A stretch of DNA of 18,815 nucleotides from Candidatus Saccharimonadales bacterium (GTDB taxonomy: Bacteria; Patescibacteriota; Saccharimonadia; Saccharimonadales; Saccharimonadaceae), in contig JASLCP010000031.1 in the NCBI GenBank assembly GCA_030151825.1, positions 1-18,815 of the forward strand. Direction: 5' to 3'. Both the position numbers and the translations under genes were made by a program. The stretch's first letter is position 1. Each line of letters opens with the position of its first letter. Positions 1 through 6,862 of the stretch are shown in pieces. The notes under the pieces were generated by a model. That model did not search any database. It was given only the letters and a program-made list of their open reading frames with translations, and had not been told where the DNA came from.

Positions 1-1780
1 CACGTACAGATAGGACGCCGGCCAAGTTAAAGGCAAGTTCAGACGAGTCGACATCGTGATAGCTACCGTCATAGAGGGTTGCTTTGACACCAATCATTGG
101 ATAGCCAGCGATAACACCGCCCTCAAGCGTATCTTTGATACCCTTCTGGACAGGTGCACGGTATTCTTGTGGAACGACGCCGCCCTTGATTTCGTCAACG
201 AATTCAAAGCCTTCACCAGATTCGGTTGGTTCAAAACGGATCCAAACGTCACCGTACTGACCGCGACCACCTGATTGCTTGGCATGCTTACCTTGGGCTT
301 CGGCAACACCGCGAATAGTTTCACGGAAGGCAACTTGTGGCTCGCCAACGTTTGCCTCGACGTTAAATTCACGACGCATACGATCGATATAGATATCAAG
401 ATGCAACTCGCCCATGCCTGACATAATTGTCTGGCCTGTTTCTTCGTCAGTATGAACACGGAAGGTTGGGTCTTCTTCGGTCAAGCGCTGCAAGGCGATA
501 CCCATTTTTTCTTGGTCAGCCTTGGTTTTTGGCTCAACGGCAATCGACACTGGAGGATCAGCAAATTCAATCGCCTCAAGGGTGATTGGATGAGCGACGT
601 CAGAAAGTGTTGCACCAGTCGTCGTGTTCTTCAGACCAACAATCGCTGCGATGTCGCCTGCACGAATTTCATCGATGTCTTCACGCTTGTCAGCATGCAT
701 ACGAACGATACGGCCGACGCGTTCTTTCTCGCCGGTCATCGTATTCAGAACGTAGCTACCGGCTTTGAGGACACCACTATAAACACGAACGAAGATCAAC
801 TTACCAACAAATGGGTCGGTCGCAATCTTGAATGCGAGAGCCGCCATTGGCTCAGCATCGTCTGGTTTGCGCTCGATTTCGTCGCCAGTCTTTGGGTTTT
901 TTCCCCAAATCGCATCAACGTCAAGTGGGCTTGGCAAGTAATCAACAACGAGGTCAAGCACCTTTTCGACAATCACGCCGCGGCCGTCACCACCAGTAAC
1001 GAGGTAAAAGTCGCCAGCGAGTACACGCTTGCGGAGTGCAGATTTGAGTTCGTCGATGGTAATTGACTCTTCGCCCTTATCGAGGAATCGCTCAAATAGC
1101 TCATCGTCTGCTTCGACGGCTGCCTCAACCAACAGGCTACGAGCATTCTTAGCTTTATCAAGCATATCAGCAGGAACATCGCTTACCTTGAGCTCATGAT
1201 CTGAGTAATCGTCGTAGGTGTATGCCTTCATGTCAATGAGGTCAACAACACCGTTGATGTCCTTTTCAAAACCAATAGGCAAGTGAATCGGCAACGCATG
1301 CTTACTGAGGCGGTTATGAATTGTTTCGAGGCTTTTGTAGAAATCACCACCGGTCTGGTTGATTTTGTTGATGAAACAAACACGTGGCACACCGTATTTG
1401 TTTGCCTGGCGCCACACCGTTTCGGTCTGCGCCTCAACACCCATTTTGCCGTCAAAGACCGTTACCGCACCGTCAAGTACACGTAGTGAACGCTCTACCT
1501 CGGCCGTAAAGTCGATGTGACCTGGGGTGTCGATAATATTGACTTTGTGATCACGCCAAAAGCATGTCACCGCAGCAGAGGTAATCGTGATACCACGTTC
1601 TTTTTCCTGCGCCATCCAGTCAGTTGTTGCGCCGTCGCCGTCGCCCTTCACCACACCGATCTTGTGCGTCAAGCCGGTTCGGTACAAAATACCTTCAGTC
1701 GTAGTTGTTTTACCTGCATCGATATGCGCAATGATACCAATGTTACGAAAGTCCTTTAGTGGGACGTTTTTTTGTGCCAT
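1..1780 (-). CDS. fusA: Elongation factor G, partial (3' end outside window)
   Basis: This GTPase drives ribosomal translocation and, with RRF, ribosome recycling. 593 codons are present from the ATG; roughly the last 100-130 residues (domain V) lie beyond the left edge. G1 AHIDAGKT is at residues 18-25, the G2 region RGITIT follows, and G3 DTPGH is at 84-88 with the catalytic His. Domain IV begins around the HAKQSGGRGQYG motif and HDVDSSELAF is near the edge. Two guanine-recognition loops are atypical: G4 reads NKIN (138-141) instead of NKxD, and where G5 normally has SA(L/F)K the sequence is TGGDGRG (262-268). The frame is uninterrupted. An AGGAAGAGGA Shine-Dalgarno stretch precedes the ATG. 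Unlike the classical str operon, fusA has its own promoter and is about 5.6 kb from rpsG. Identity is certain; whether the altered loops are lineage-wide cannot be told from here. Confidence 0.97.
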   Translation of the reverse strand, partial: MAQKNVPLKDFRNIGIIAHIDAGKTTTTEGILYRTGLTHKIGVVKGDGDGATTDWMAQEKERGITITSAAVTCFWRDHKVNIIDTPGHIDFTAEVERSLRVLDGAVTVFDGKMGVEAQTETVWRQANKYGVPRVCFINKINQTGGDFYKSLETIHNRLSKHALPIHLPIGFEKDINGVVDLIDMKAYTYDDYSDHELKVSDVPADMLDKAKNARSLLVEAAVEADDELFERFLDKGEESITIDELKSALRKRVLAGDFYLVTGGDGRGVIVEKVLDLVVDYLPSPLDVDAIWGKNPKTGDEIERKPDDAEPMAALAFKIATDPFVGKLIFVRVYSGVLKAGSYVLNTMTGEKERVGRIVRMHADKREDIDEIRAGDIAAIVGLKNTTTGATLSDVAHPITLEAIEFADPPVSIAVEPKTKADQEKMGIALQRLTEEDPTFRVHTDEETGQTIMSGMGELHLDIYIDRMRREFNVEANVGEPQVAFRETIRGVAEAQGKHAKQSGGRGQYGDVWIRFEPTESGEGFEFVDEIKGGVVPQEYRAPVQKGIKDTLEGGVIAGYPMIGVKATLYDGSYHDVDSSELAFNLAGVLSVR

Positions 1781-1843
1781 GAGAGTCGTTCCTCTTCCTT
1801 ATTCCTTAAATTTTTGCCATAAAAAACAACGGCGTTTGTGATT

Positions 1844-1852
1844 ATTGTATCA
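1844..1852 (-). promoter_or_regulatory. fusA promoter, extended -10
   Basis: Minus-strand TGATACAAT is an extended -10 (TGn plus TACAAT). No good -35 is seen at 17 bases. Predicted transcription start is near 1837, giving a leader of about 57 bases that contains the Shine-Dalgarno. It lies between fusA and the stop of the upstream 344-aa gene. Confidence 0.6.
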
Positions 1853-1876
1853 GATAGTGTGGTAAATTACTAGTGA

Positions 1877-2911
1877 CTAAAAGCGAAGAGAGGCAATTTC
1901 TTTGAGTGGAATATTGACAACTGCCACGTCGTTATCGGGCACGGCACGCTCCAGTGAAATCGCCGGAGTATACGCTTGTGTATCATCCTGAACAATCAGC
2001 ACATCGGCAATGCGGCCAAATTCCTCGGGCGCCTCTCCATCACCCCGTCCATCTGATAGTCGCGTCACGTATACGGTACGATCGGCCAATCGACTTGCTA
2101 ATGCGTCCAAGAACGCCTCTTGTACTTTTGGATCGGTCATATACTGCTCACTATTGCGACCAAGCCAGCGTAATCGCTCGATATGACGCACTTCTTGGTA
2201 ACCTTCTTCTGTCTCCGTCCATACTAACGCCGATAGCTTATGAATTGTCGACAAAAAGCGCGTCTTTGACAGGCCGCTGAGTGCAATTGTGTCAACTGAG
2301 CGCTGAAACTGAGTAATTCGTTCATTCATAGGAAATTGCAAGGCGGCATTTTCGCCACATTCAACCAAGAACGATGAAGAAATACCCGCTTCAAATAATG
2401 TCGTATCAATCGCACGACTCTCGACAGGTGCGCTAAACGAAGTCGTTTGTGGACTACGAAATGTCATAACGACTTGCGGCCGGTACATCCCGTCCTCGCA
2501 CTGTATTACGCCACCCGTTGCACCACTATAATAGCCGTCAACTGTTTCGAGGAACTCAAGCGGGCGGTGCGGATGTTCCGACTCATACGAAATAGTAAAA
2601 CCACTACGCCCATCCCCTTCATTAAGCGCCGTAATATCAACGGCTGGCACATACACGCCCGCGCCTTCACACTGCACCAAAATATTTCTTGCCGTGAAGT
2701 ACATCACATCACCAAACTGCTGCCACCCACGCATTGTGTCGCACAATCGCTCGGTAACCTGTTCTGTCGTTGCGTATCGTTCTTTACTGATAGCGGCAGC
2801 CTCATCAAAGATAGTACGCAGAGCAGCCTCGTACCGTGCTGACATCTCATACGTATTGCGATAATCGATGTCTTTTGATTGGTATTCGTACACTGTTTCG
2901 TGATTCTCCAT
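1877..2911 (-). CDS. Unknown 344-aa soluble protein
   Basis: I do not recognise the family. The protein is 344 residues, with no signal peptide or membrane segment. It has a charged helical N-terminal half (many Glu, Arg and Tyr), a Gly/Ser-rich middle with GATGG, and a DGRGDGEAPEEF loop near residue 300 before a hydrophobic beta-like C terminus. The ATG at 2911 has no Shine-Dalgarno; a TATAGT -10 box lies 9 bases upstream, so the mRNA leader should be only about 3 bases. It ends with TAG just upstream of the fusA promoter, and I see no terminator hairpin between them, so some read-through into fusA is possible. It is divergent from the membrane-protein gene at 2985 across a 73-bp gap. Its coding nature is supported by length and normal amino-acid composition. 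Confidence 0.85.
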   Translation of the reverse strand: MENHETVYEYQSKDIDYRNTYEMSARYEAALRTIFDEAAAISKERYATTEQVTERLCDTMRGWQQFGDVMYFTARNILVQCEGAGVYVPAVDITALNEGDGRSGFTISYESEHPHRPLEFLETVDGYYSGATGGVIQCEDGMYRPQVVMTFRSPQTTSFSAPVESRAIDTTLFEAGISSSFLVECGENAALQFPMNERITQFQRSVDTIALSGLSKTRFLSTIHKLSALVWTETEEGYQEVRHIERLRWLGRNSEQYMTDPKVQEAFLDALASRLADRTVYVTRLSDGRGDGEAPEEFGRIADVLIVQDDTQAYTPAISLERAVPDNDVAVVNIPLKEIASLRF

Positions 2912-2920
2912 AGTGAAATT

Positions 2921-2943
2921 ACTATACCACTACGGCCGATTCG
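2921..2943 (-). promoter_or_regulatory. Promoter of the 344-aa gene (near-leaderless)
   Basis: On the minus strand TATAGT (2921-2926) is preceded by TTGCGC after a 16-base spacer. Predicted +1 is near 2914, 3 bases before the ATG at 2911. It shares the short intergenic space with the oppositely oriented promoter at 2969-2977. Confidence 0.5.
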
Positions 2944-2968
2944 CGCAAGTGCATTTGCGTGGGGTTTC

Positions 2969-2977
2969 TGTTATACT
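2969..2977 (+). promoter_or_regulatory. Extended -10 promoter of the membrane-protein gene
   Basis: TGTTATACT is a good extended -10. The hexamer ends at 2977, so +1 is expected near 2984 and the ATG is at 2985. There is no room for a Shine-Dalgarno, so the transcript should be leaderless. Confidence 0.6.
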
Positions 2978-2984
2978 TGGGCGC

Positions 2985-3695
2985 ATGAAGAAGTATTCGG
3001 GGAAATTATACTGTTTTTCACCGCCAGTGATGCTCGCCACGTTTTTGTTCGAGTTCGGGGCGGCGTTTTATATTATGTGGCGCTATAGACTAGACACCTT
3101 GTCGAGACTTGTTGTCGCAATGCTCTTCGCGCTAGGGGTGTTCCAGCTCGCCGAATATATGATTTGCGGCGGACTAGGACTGCAGACACATGAATGGGCT
3201 CGGCTCGGCTACGTCAGCATTACGCTACTGCCCGCGATTGGTATTCATATCATTACGACATTAGCTGGCAAAAAGCAGCCATGGTTAGTATATAGTGCCT
3301 ACGCGTCGATGGTTGTTTTTGCACTGTATTTTGCACTCATGCCAGGAGCAATCGATGATCATCAATGTCGACCAAATTACGCAGTATTCGATATGGATCA
3401 TATGAGTGTGACTCTTTATAGCTTGTACTATTACGGATGGCTTATTACTGGGACACTGCTGTCACTTTTGTGGGCAAAGGGCAACAAAAAAACCGGCAAA
3501 GCCCTAAGGGCACTGTGCGCAGGCTACCTTCTGTTTATGTTACCGACTGCCACCATCAATCTTATTGCTCCTGAGACAATGGCCGGTATCCCATCGATCA
3601 TGTGCGGTTTCGCCGTCATTCTTGCAATCATACTCACCTTTGTCGTCATGCCGCATAGCAAAACGAAGTTGCGAAAAAGTCACCGAAAGAAATAA
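2985..3695 (+). CDS. Seven-helix membrane protein, DUF6629-like
   Basis: This is a 236-residue integral membrane protein with about seven hydrophobic segments and a basic C-terminal tail rich in Lys and Arg. A CFSP motif near the N terminus, and FQLAEY with a following Gly-rich turn at the end of the second helix, resemble from memory the DUF6629 family (CFS start, Gln and Glu in helix 2), but this was not searched. Function is unknown. I chose the ATG at 2985 rather than the in-frame ATG at 2913, because an extended -10 box sits directly before 2985 and the longer version would begin upstream of it. It is followed after 3 bases by the PAP2 gene, so the two form an operon, perhaps acting together on envelope lipids (inference). 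Confidence 0.85.
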   Translation: MKKYSGKLYCFSPPVMLATFLFEFGAAFYIMWRYRLDTLSRLVVAMLFALGVFQLAEYMICGGLGLQTHEWARLGYVSITLLPAIGIHIITTLAGKKQPWLVYSAYASMVVFALYFALMPGAIDDHQCRPNYAVFDMDHMSVTLYSLYYYGWLITGTLLSLLWAKGNKKTGKALRALCAGYLLFMLPTATINLIAPETMAGIPSIMCGFAVILAIILTFVVMPHSKTKLRKSHRKK

Positions 3696-3698
3696 CAG

Positions 3699-4247
3699 AT
3701 GCGACGAACCATCCGCCGTTTTGATAGTGTCATTACAAAGCGAGTTCACAGTCTGTCTGTATCATTCAAGCCTATTATGTCGCTGCTAACGTTCGTTGGT
3801 GAGCCGCCCTTTACGGTCGGTATTGCCGCCGGGATGGTCGGCTTTGGCATTGCGGGTGGTGGCAATAATGTCCTGACCTATGCAGGCGCAGTAGCAATTG
3901 CAACTGTTATCGTAACGACAATTCTCAAGGAATTTATGCGTCGTCCGCGCCCCGACAACGATTACACGCGCAATATGATTATTCGTACATTTAGTTTCCC
4001 GAGTGGACATGCGTCAGGGTCAACTGTGTGTTTTGGCGCGTTTATCTATGCGCTGGCTCATTATTATCCAGGTATTGCTATTCCTGGCATGCTAGCCGTC
4101 GCCATACTATCGTTTGGTATCGGTACGTCTCGCGTTTATTTGAACGCACACTATCCCACCGACGTGATTGCCGGCTGGATTATTGGTATCATCGGACTGT
4201 TTGCGCTCGCCTCAATCGAGGCGACCTGCCACTTTAGTTGTTTTTAG
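3699..4247 (+). CDS. PAP2-family membrane phosphatase
   Basis: This 182-residue protein belongs to the PAP2 (type 2 phosphatidic acid phosphatase) superfamily, which hydrolyses phosphate esters of lipids such as phosphatidate or undecaprenyl diphosphate. All three catalytic motifs are visible: KX6RP (K77 to R84-P85), PSGH (101-104) and SRX5HX3D (S144, R145, H151, D155). Hydrophobic segments around the motifs fit a small polytopic enzyme. The start codon is 3 bases after the stop of the upstream membrane gene with no strong Shine-Dalgarno, so translation is probably coupled. The stop TAG at 4245-4247 overlaps the stop of the converging yajQ gene. The exact substrate cannot be told; an undecaprenyl-pyrophosphate or phosphatidylglycerophosphate role is possible. 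Confidence 0.92.
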   Translation: MRRTIRRFDSVITKRVHSLSVSFKPIMSLLTFVGEPPFTVGIAAGMVGFGIAGGGNNVLTYAGAVAIATVIVTTILKEFMRRPRPDNDYTRNMIIRTFSFPSGHASGSTVCFGAFIYALAHYYPGIAIPGMLAVAILSFGIGTSRVYLNAHYPTDVIAGWIIGIIGLFALASIEATCHFSCF

Positions 4248-4738
4248 CGAAAGTTGATAAAGCTCGTCACAAAATCAAGATCGGCACCGCGCACCATTGC
4301 CATCACCGCCTGTAGGTCGTCTTTACTGGCGCCGGTCACGCGCACAGCATCACCCTGGATTTGCGGTTTTACTTTTGGAAACGCATCACGGATCATCTTG
4401 GTGAGTTGCTTTGCCTTGTCCTGCGACAGACCTTCGACAAACGGCACTTCTTTACTTGCCTTGAGATTACTTTCGTGAACGGGCTTTTCTAAGTCCAGTA
4501 CTTTGCTGCTGATTTCACGAGCAGCAAGCTTTTTGCGCACAATGTCCAACACAGCGTTAATCTGCCATTCGTTACTACCGATGATTTTGAGGCCTTTTTT
4601 GTCACCAAACCATTCGATACCCGCTGGAGTACCCTTAAAGTCATAGCGGTTAGCAATTTCTTTTTCGGCCTGCAAATAGACGTTATTCATCTCTGCTTTG
4701 TCATACTCTGACACAATATCAAAACTAAATGTTGCCAT
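4244..4738 (-). CDS. yajQ: YajQ family (DUF520) nucleotide-binding protein
   Basis: This 164-residue protein starts MATFSFDIVSE and contains the family's IANRYDFKGT segment, the KGLKI stretch and a C-terminal LQAVMAMVRG helix. YajQ proteins have two ferredoxin-like halves and bind nucleotides or tRNA; a Xanthomonas member binds cyclic di-GMP. The ATG at 4738 was preferred over the longer in-frame start at 4819, because the family begins at MATFSFD and an extended -10 box, TGCTATAAT, lies exactly 6 bases before this ATG, so transcription should start on the A of ATG (leaderless). The gene converges on the PAP2 gene with overlapping stop codons. It is transcribed independently of the upstream secreted-protein gene, from which it is separated by a terminator. 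Confidence 0.93.
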   Translation of the reverse strand: MATFSFDIVSEYDKAEMNNVYLQAEKEIANRYDFKGTPAGIEWFGDKKGLKIIGSNEWQINAVLDIVRKKLAAREISSKVLDLEKPVHESNLKASKEVPFVEGLSQDKAKQLTKMIRDAFPKVKPQIQGDAVRVTGASKDDLQAVMAMVRGADLDFVTSFINFR

Positions 4739-4744
4739 ATACTC

Positions 4745-4753
4745 ATTATAGCA
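4745..4753 (-). promoter_or_regulatory. yajQ extended -10 promoter
   Basis: Minus-strand TGCTATAAT is a perfect extended -10; no -35 match is seen at 17 bases. The six bases GAGTAT separate it from the ATG, placing +1 on the start codon. Confidence 0.65.
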
Positions 4754-4760
4754 AATTGAC

Positions 4761-4793
4761 TTAAAGAAAACCCCGCTCATATGCAAGCGGGGG
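4761..4793 (-). terminator. Intrinsic terminator of the secreted-protein gene
   Basis: On the minus strand CCCCGCT and AGCGGGG pair around an 8-base loop (TGCATATG), followed by TTTTCTTT. It lies just after the TAG at 4819 and just before the yajQ promoter, so it separates two same-strand transcripts. Confidence 0.8.
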
Positions 4794-4818
4794 ATTCTTT
4801 GAGCTGAGACTGATGGCA

Positions 4819-5268
4819 CTACCGGGCAAACTCAATCATTTGGCCATCCTCGAACGTCAGTACGACGATGGTTGTCACTGCACTACTGTTGATGATCGGC
4901 CGATGTGTCATCTCGAACCGAGCATTCGCGTCATGCGCAATCGTGACACGATTACCGATACGGTACGTTGCGAAGTTCGGATCTACTCGATAGCTCGACG
5001 TAAACACCGGCTGAAGTCGAACATTGCCCACGCGACGCTCGATCGCGACCGTCAGCGCACCGCCACGAAGTTTCTCGCCACTCACGACGACCTCTCCAGT
5101 GCGAGGATTCTGGTACACGTTGAAATGCATCACTCCTTCAGATAGCTGGTCGGCAGCCGACGGCTGCCGAACGGGGTCTGCAAGCACTACACCTGCGCAC
5201 GACGTAGCGAGACCGAGACCGAGCATAACGGCGACAACAATCGCAGCTATGCGTACCCTTTTCTTCAC
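4819..5268 (-). CDS. Small secreted or lipid-anchored protein, unknown function
   Basis: This 149-residue protein has a clear signal peptide: a basic start (MKKRVR), a hydrophobic core, then ATSCAG followed by VVLADP. SPase I cleavage after VVLA and a weak lipobox ending at the Cys are both possible. The mature part has alternating beta-type segments (FNVYQNP, VVVSGEKL) and one long stretch resembling a small beta-domain; no catalytic motif is seen. I chose the GTG at 5268 because AAGGAG lies six bases upstream and the product begins directly with the signal peptide. An in-frame ATG at 5310 is an alternative: a -10 box six bases before it would make it a leaderless start adding 14 residues ahead of the signal peptide. 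It ends with TAG before a strong terminator. Confidence 0.8.
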   Translation of the reverse strand: MKKRVRIAAIVVAVMLGLGLATSCAGVVLADPVRQPSAADQLSEGVMHFNVYQNPRTGEVVVSGEKLRGGALTVAIERRVGNVRLQPVFTSSYRVDPNFATYRIGNRVTIAHDANARFEMTHRPIINSSAVTTIVVLTFEDGQMIEFAR

Positions 5269-5316
5269 CACAAACTCCTTACTCAAAGAACATAGAGCAC
5301 ATTGCTCCATCTCTTC

Positions 5317-5345
5317 ATTATAACATATATCTATAATAAAAGCAA
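5317..5345 (-). promoter_or_regulatory. Promoter of the secreted-protein gene
   Basis: Minus-strand TTGCTT, a 17-base spacer and TATAAT with an extended TGT just before it. Predicted +1 is 5310, which coincides with an ATG; the Shine-Dalgarno-led GTG is 42 bases further on. Confidence 0.7.
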
Positions 5346-5360
5346 TTATACAAAACGGGG

Positions 5361-6185
5361 CTAGACCGCCATTCGGGCAATGCGTGAAGCAAGTAGTCGG
5401 AGTTGATATGCCGTTTTGTACTCTCGCTCTGTAAACCCAAGCGCGCTGCGTATTACGTCAATATCATACCCCGTGTTCCCTCGCTGGCCATAGCGCACCC
5501 CAAGATGCGTCAACTCCCATACTGCTGGCGACCAGCCAATCGTATCAAGATCGTATGCCAGTATGCCAGCGTCAGTCACCAGTACATTATCGACATGCAA
5601 GTCTCCGTGCACCACGCTCCAACGCGTCGTTACATCAAACAGCCGTTTCATTAAATCTTCGTACTCACCAAGCAGCCTCTCGCCCCCCTTGAGCGTTTCA
5701 AGGCGTGTTTTCGTCTTTTGATAATTACCAAACACCGGCATCGCGTCATGTCGCGATACATCCTGAATAGACGAAATAAGCGAAATCCACTCATCCGTAC
5801 TCGCCAGACGTTTGGCTGCTGCAATATACGGTAGCCATAAAATATCATAGCCAGCATTGGTCCGCTCGTATGCAAGCGGTCGAACAATCTGCGCACCAGA
5901 ATCATGACAGTACTCACCTATCTCATACTCATACAACTGGTCGTGTCTGACGTATGCCGCAACCCCATATAGACCATTATTCTGAGGATCAAAAGAGTCA
6001 GACTGCAAGATACCCACGCGAGCAATATAGCCACCTGTCGACAATTCGACTCGAAATACCGCATAGTGTCCCGTACGAATAAGTGAAATGCTTGCATCCT
6101 GGCCATTAACAAATGATGATCGACGCACAGCCTCTTCTATACTCAACGTATTCGCCGCGTCTCGTAAAAACTCCCAAGATACCAT
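5361..6185 (-). CDS. Aminoglycoside-phosphotransferase-fold kinase (APH/choline kinase type)
   Basis: This 274-residue protein has the protein-kinase-like fold of the APH/choline-kinase superfamily, which transfers ATP phosphate to a small-molecule hydroxyl. The catalytic loop HGDLHVDN is at residues 193-200 (D195 as base, N200 binding Mg), and the metal-binding D212/D214 in LAYDLDTIGW follows in the usual place. An N-terminal beta region (YAVFRVELS) with YIARVG resembles the ATP-binding lobe. Substrate is unknown; family members phosphorylate aminoglycosides, choline, homoserine or sugars, so resistance should not be assumed. Of three in-frame ATGs (6200, 6191, 6185) the last is preferred: TATACT lies exactly six bases before it, making it a leaderless start. 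The gene stands alone and is followed by the promoter of the secreted-protein gene. Confidence 0.88.
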   Translation of the reverse strand: MVSWEFLRDAANTLSIEEAVRRSSFVNGQDASISLIRTGHYAVFRVELSTGGYIARVGILQSDSFDPQNNGLYGVAAYVRHDQLYEYEIGEYCHDSGAQIVRPLAYERTNAGYDILWLPYIAAAKRLASTDEWISLISSIQDVSRHDAMPVFGNYQKTKTRLETLKGGERLLGEYEDLMKRLFDVTTRWSVVHGDLHVDNVLVTDAGILAYDLDTIGWSPAVWELTHLGVRYGQRGNTGYDIDVIRSALGFTEREYKTAYQLRLLASRIARMAV

Positions 6186-6191
6186 ACGCAT

Positions 6192-6197
6192 AGTATA
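6192..6197 (-). promoter_or_regulatory. -10 box of the kinase gene (leaderless)
   Basis: Minus-strand TATACT followed by ATGCGT and then the ATG at 6185, so +1 falls on the start codon. No -35 match is visible. Confidence 0.5.
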
Positions 6198-6464
6198 CAT
6201 GAGTCATCCAACTGCGCGCTGGCAGTATCCGTAGTTCATTGCAATAACAGCGGTCATCTCATTACGTGCCTAATTACGATAGCGATACTGATAGACAGAA
6301 AGAGGTTATCTCAATACAAACCTAGAGTCCAAGAATCGACACAGCCCTTACCAGAGCCTCCTGATAGACCAAAGCGCGCTCGAGTTACGCTGAATAAGTC
6401 GACTCATACGTCATCACGTAACATCACCCCTCTATCAATCGATGACCTCGCGCTCATCAGGATC

Positions 6465-6596
6465 ATGTCCTGCGCAACCGTTGGAGACGGTATGGTTCTA
6501 CCGTCTGGGCGAAAGATGGACGAAACAATCGTCCGACTAACAGATGACTTCGATACCAACGTGAGACTCATCGTCTCACATCTCGTTCAAAGCTAA
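6465..6596 (+). CDS. Short plus-strand ORF, probable C-terminal part of a larger or decayed gene
   Basis: The first ATG (6465) gives a 43-residue product, MSCATVGDGM onward, ending SHLVQS. The same frame is free of stops from 6168 to 6596 (142 codons) but has no ATG, GTG or TTG before 6465. The upstream part reads like protein (a Pro/Arg-rich linker with LPEPPDRP, then LSIDDLALIRI). A GTG at 6266 in the next frame opens a hydrophilic 19-codon stretch and then hits a stop, so a single indel joining the two frames would give a gene of about 110 codons. A good plus-strand terminator follows directly at 6596-6660, which supports real transcription to this end. Family unknown. It may be a pseudogene, or a gene with a non-standard start. 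Confidence 0.4.
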   Translation: MSCATVGDGMVLPSGRKMDETIVRLTDDFDTNVRLIVSHLVQS

Positions 6597-6658
6597 CCCC
6601 ATTGGGTCGAAGATCACTTCATCAAATCTTGATCTCCCCAATGGGGTGATTTTCGTTA
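6596..6658 (+). terminator. Terminator after the plus-strand ORF
   Basis: Perfect 11-bp arms ACCCCATTGGG (6596-6606) and CCCAATGGGGT (6637-6647) enclose a second small stem, AAGAT with ATCTT. GATTTTCGTT follows. The arm overlaps the TAA of the ORF. Confidence 0.65.
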
Positions 6659-6708
6659 TATACACAGAATTTCTTTATTTCAGAGAGCGAATGCGAATTA
6701 TGCTGAAA

Positions 6709-6737
6709 TGATATACTCGAACTATATAAAAGGAGGG
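6709..6737 (+). promoter_or_regulatory. Orphan extended -10 promoter followed by a strong Shine-Dalgarno but no ORF
   Basis: TGATATACT (6709-6717) is a good extended -10; +1 would be near 6724. The transcript would begin with AAAAGGAGGG (6728-6737), but no ATG, GTG or TTG follows at a usable distance: 8 bases after AAGGAGG the sequence is ATA and the frame closes four codons later. The rest of the gap to 6805 holds nothing else I can name. Confidence 0.4.
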
Positions 6738-6805
6738 TTATAAGATAGCACTTCTATAATACTCCAGGCCGAAGGCTCTTTCCGGAGAGTCAATTCTACT
6801 TTACA

Positions 6806-6846
6806 ATAAAGAAAAACCGCCACACCTCCAAAGAGGATGTGGCGGT
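6806..6846 (-). terminator. Terminator of the Xre/MbcA-like gene
   Basis: On the minus strand a strong hairpin (ACCGCCACATCCTC paired with GAGGTGTGGCGGT, small loop, one bulge or mismatch) is followed by TTTTTCTTT. It lies 17 bases after the TAG at 6863. Confidence 0.85.
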
Positions 6847-6862
6847 ATGATTACATAGCGCA

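Noticed and set aside
1809..1820. Mini-ORF (ATG GCA AAA ATT TAA) in the fusA leader as a regulatory peptide
   Set aside because: Four codons, no Shine-Dalgarno, and nothing in the leader suggests attenuation.
5361..6185. Aminoglycoside resistance gene
   Set aside because: The fold is shared by kinases for many substrates and no subtype-specific motif was recognised.
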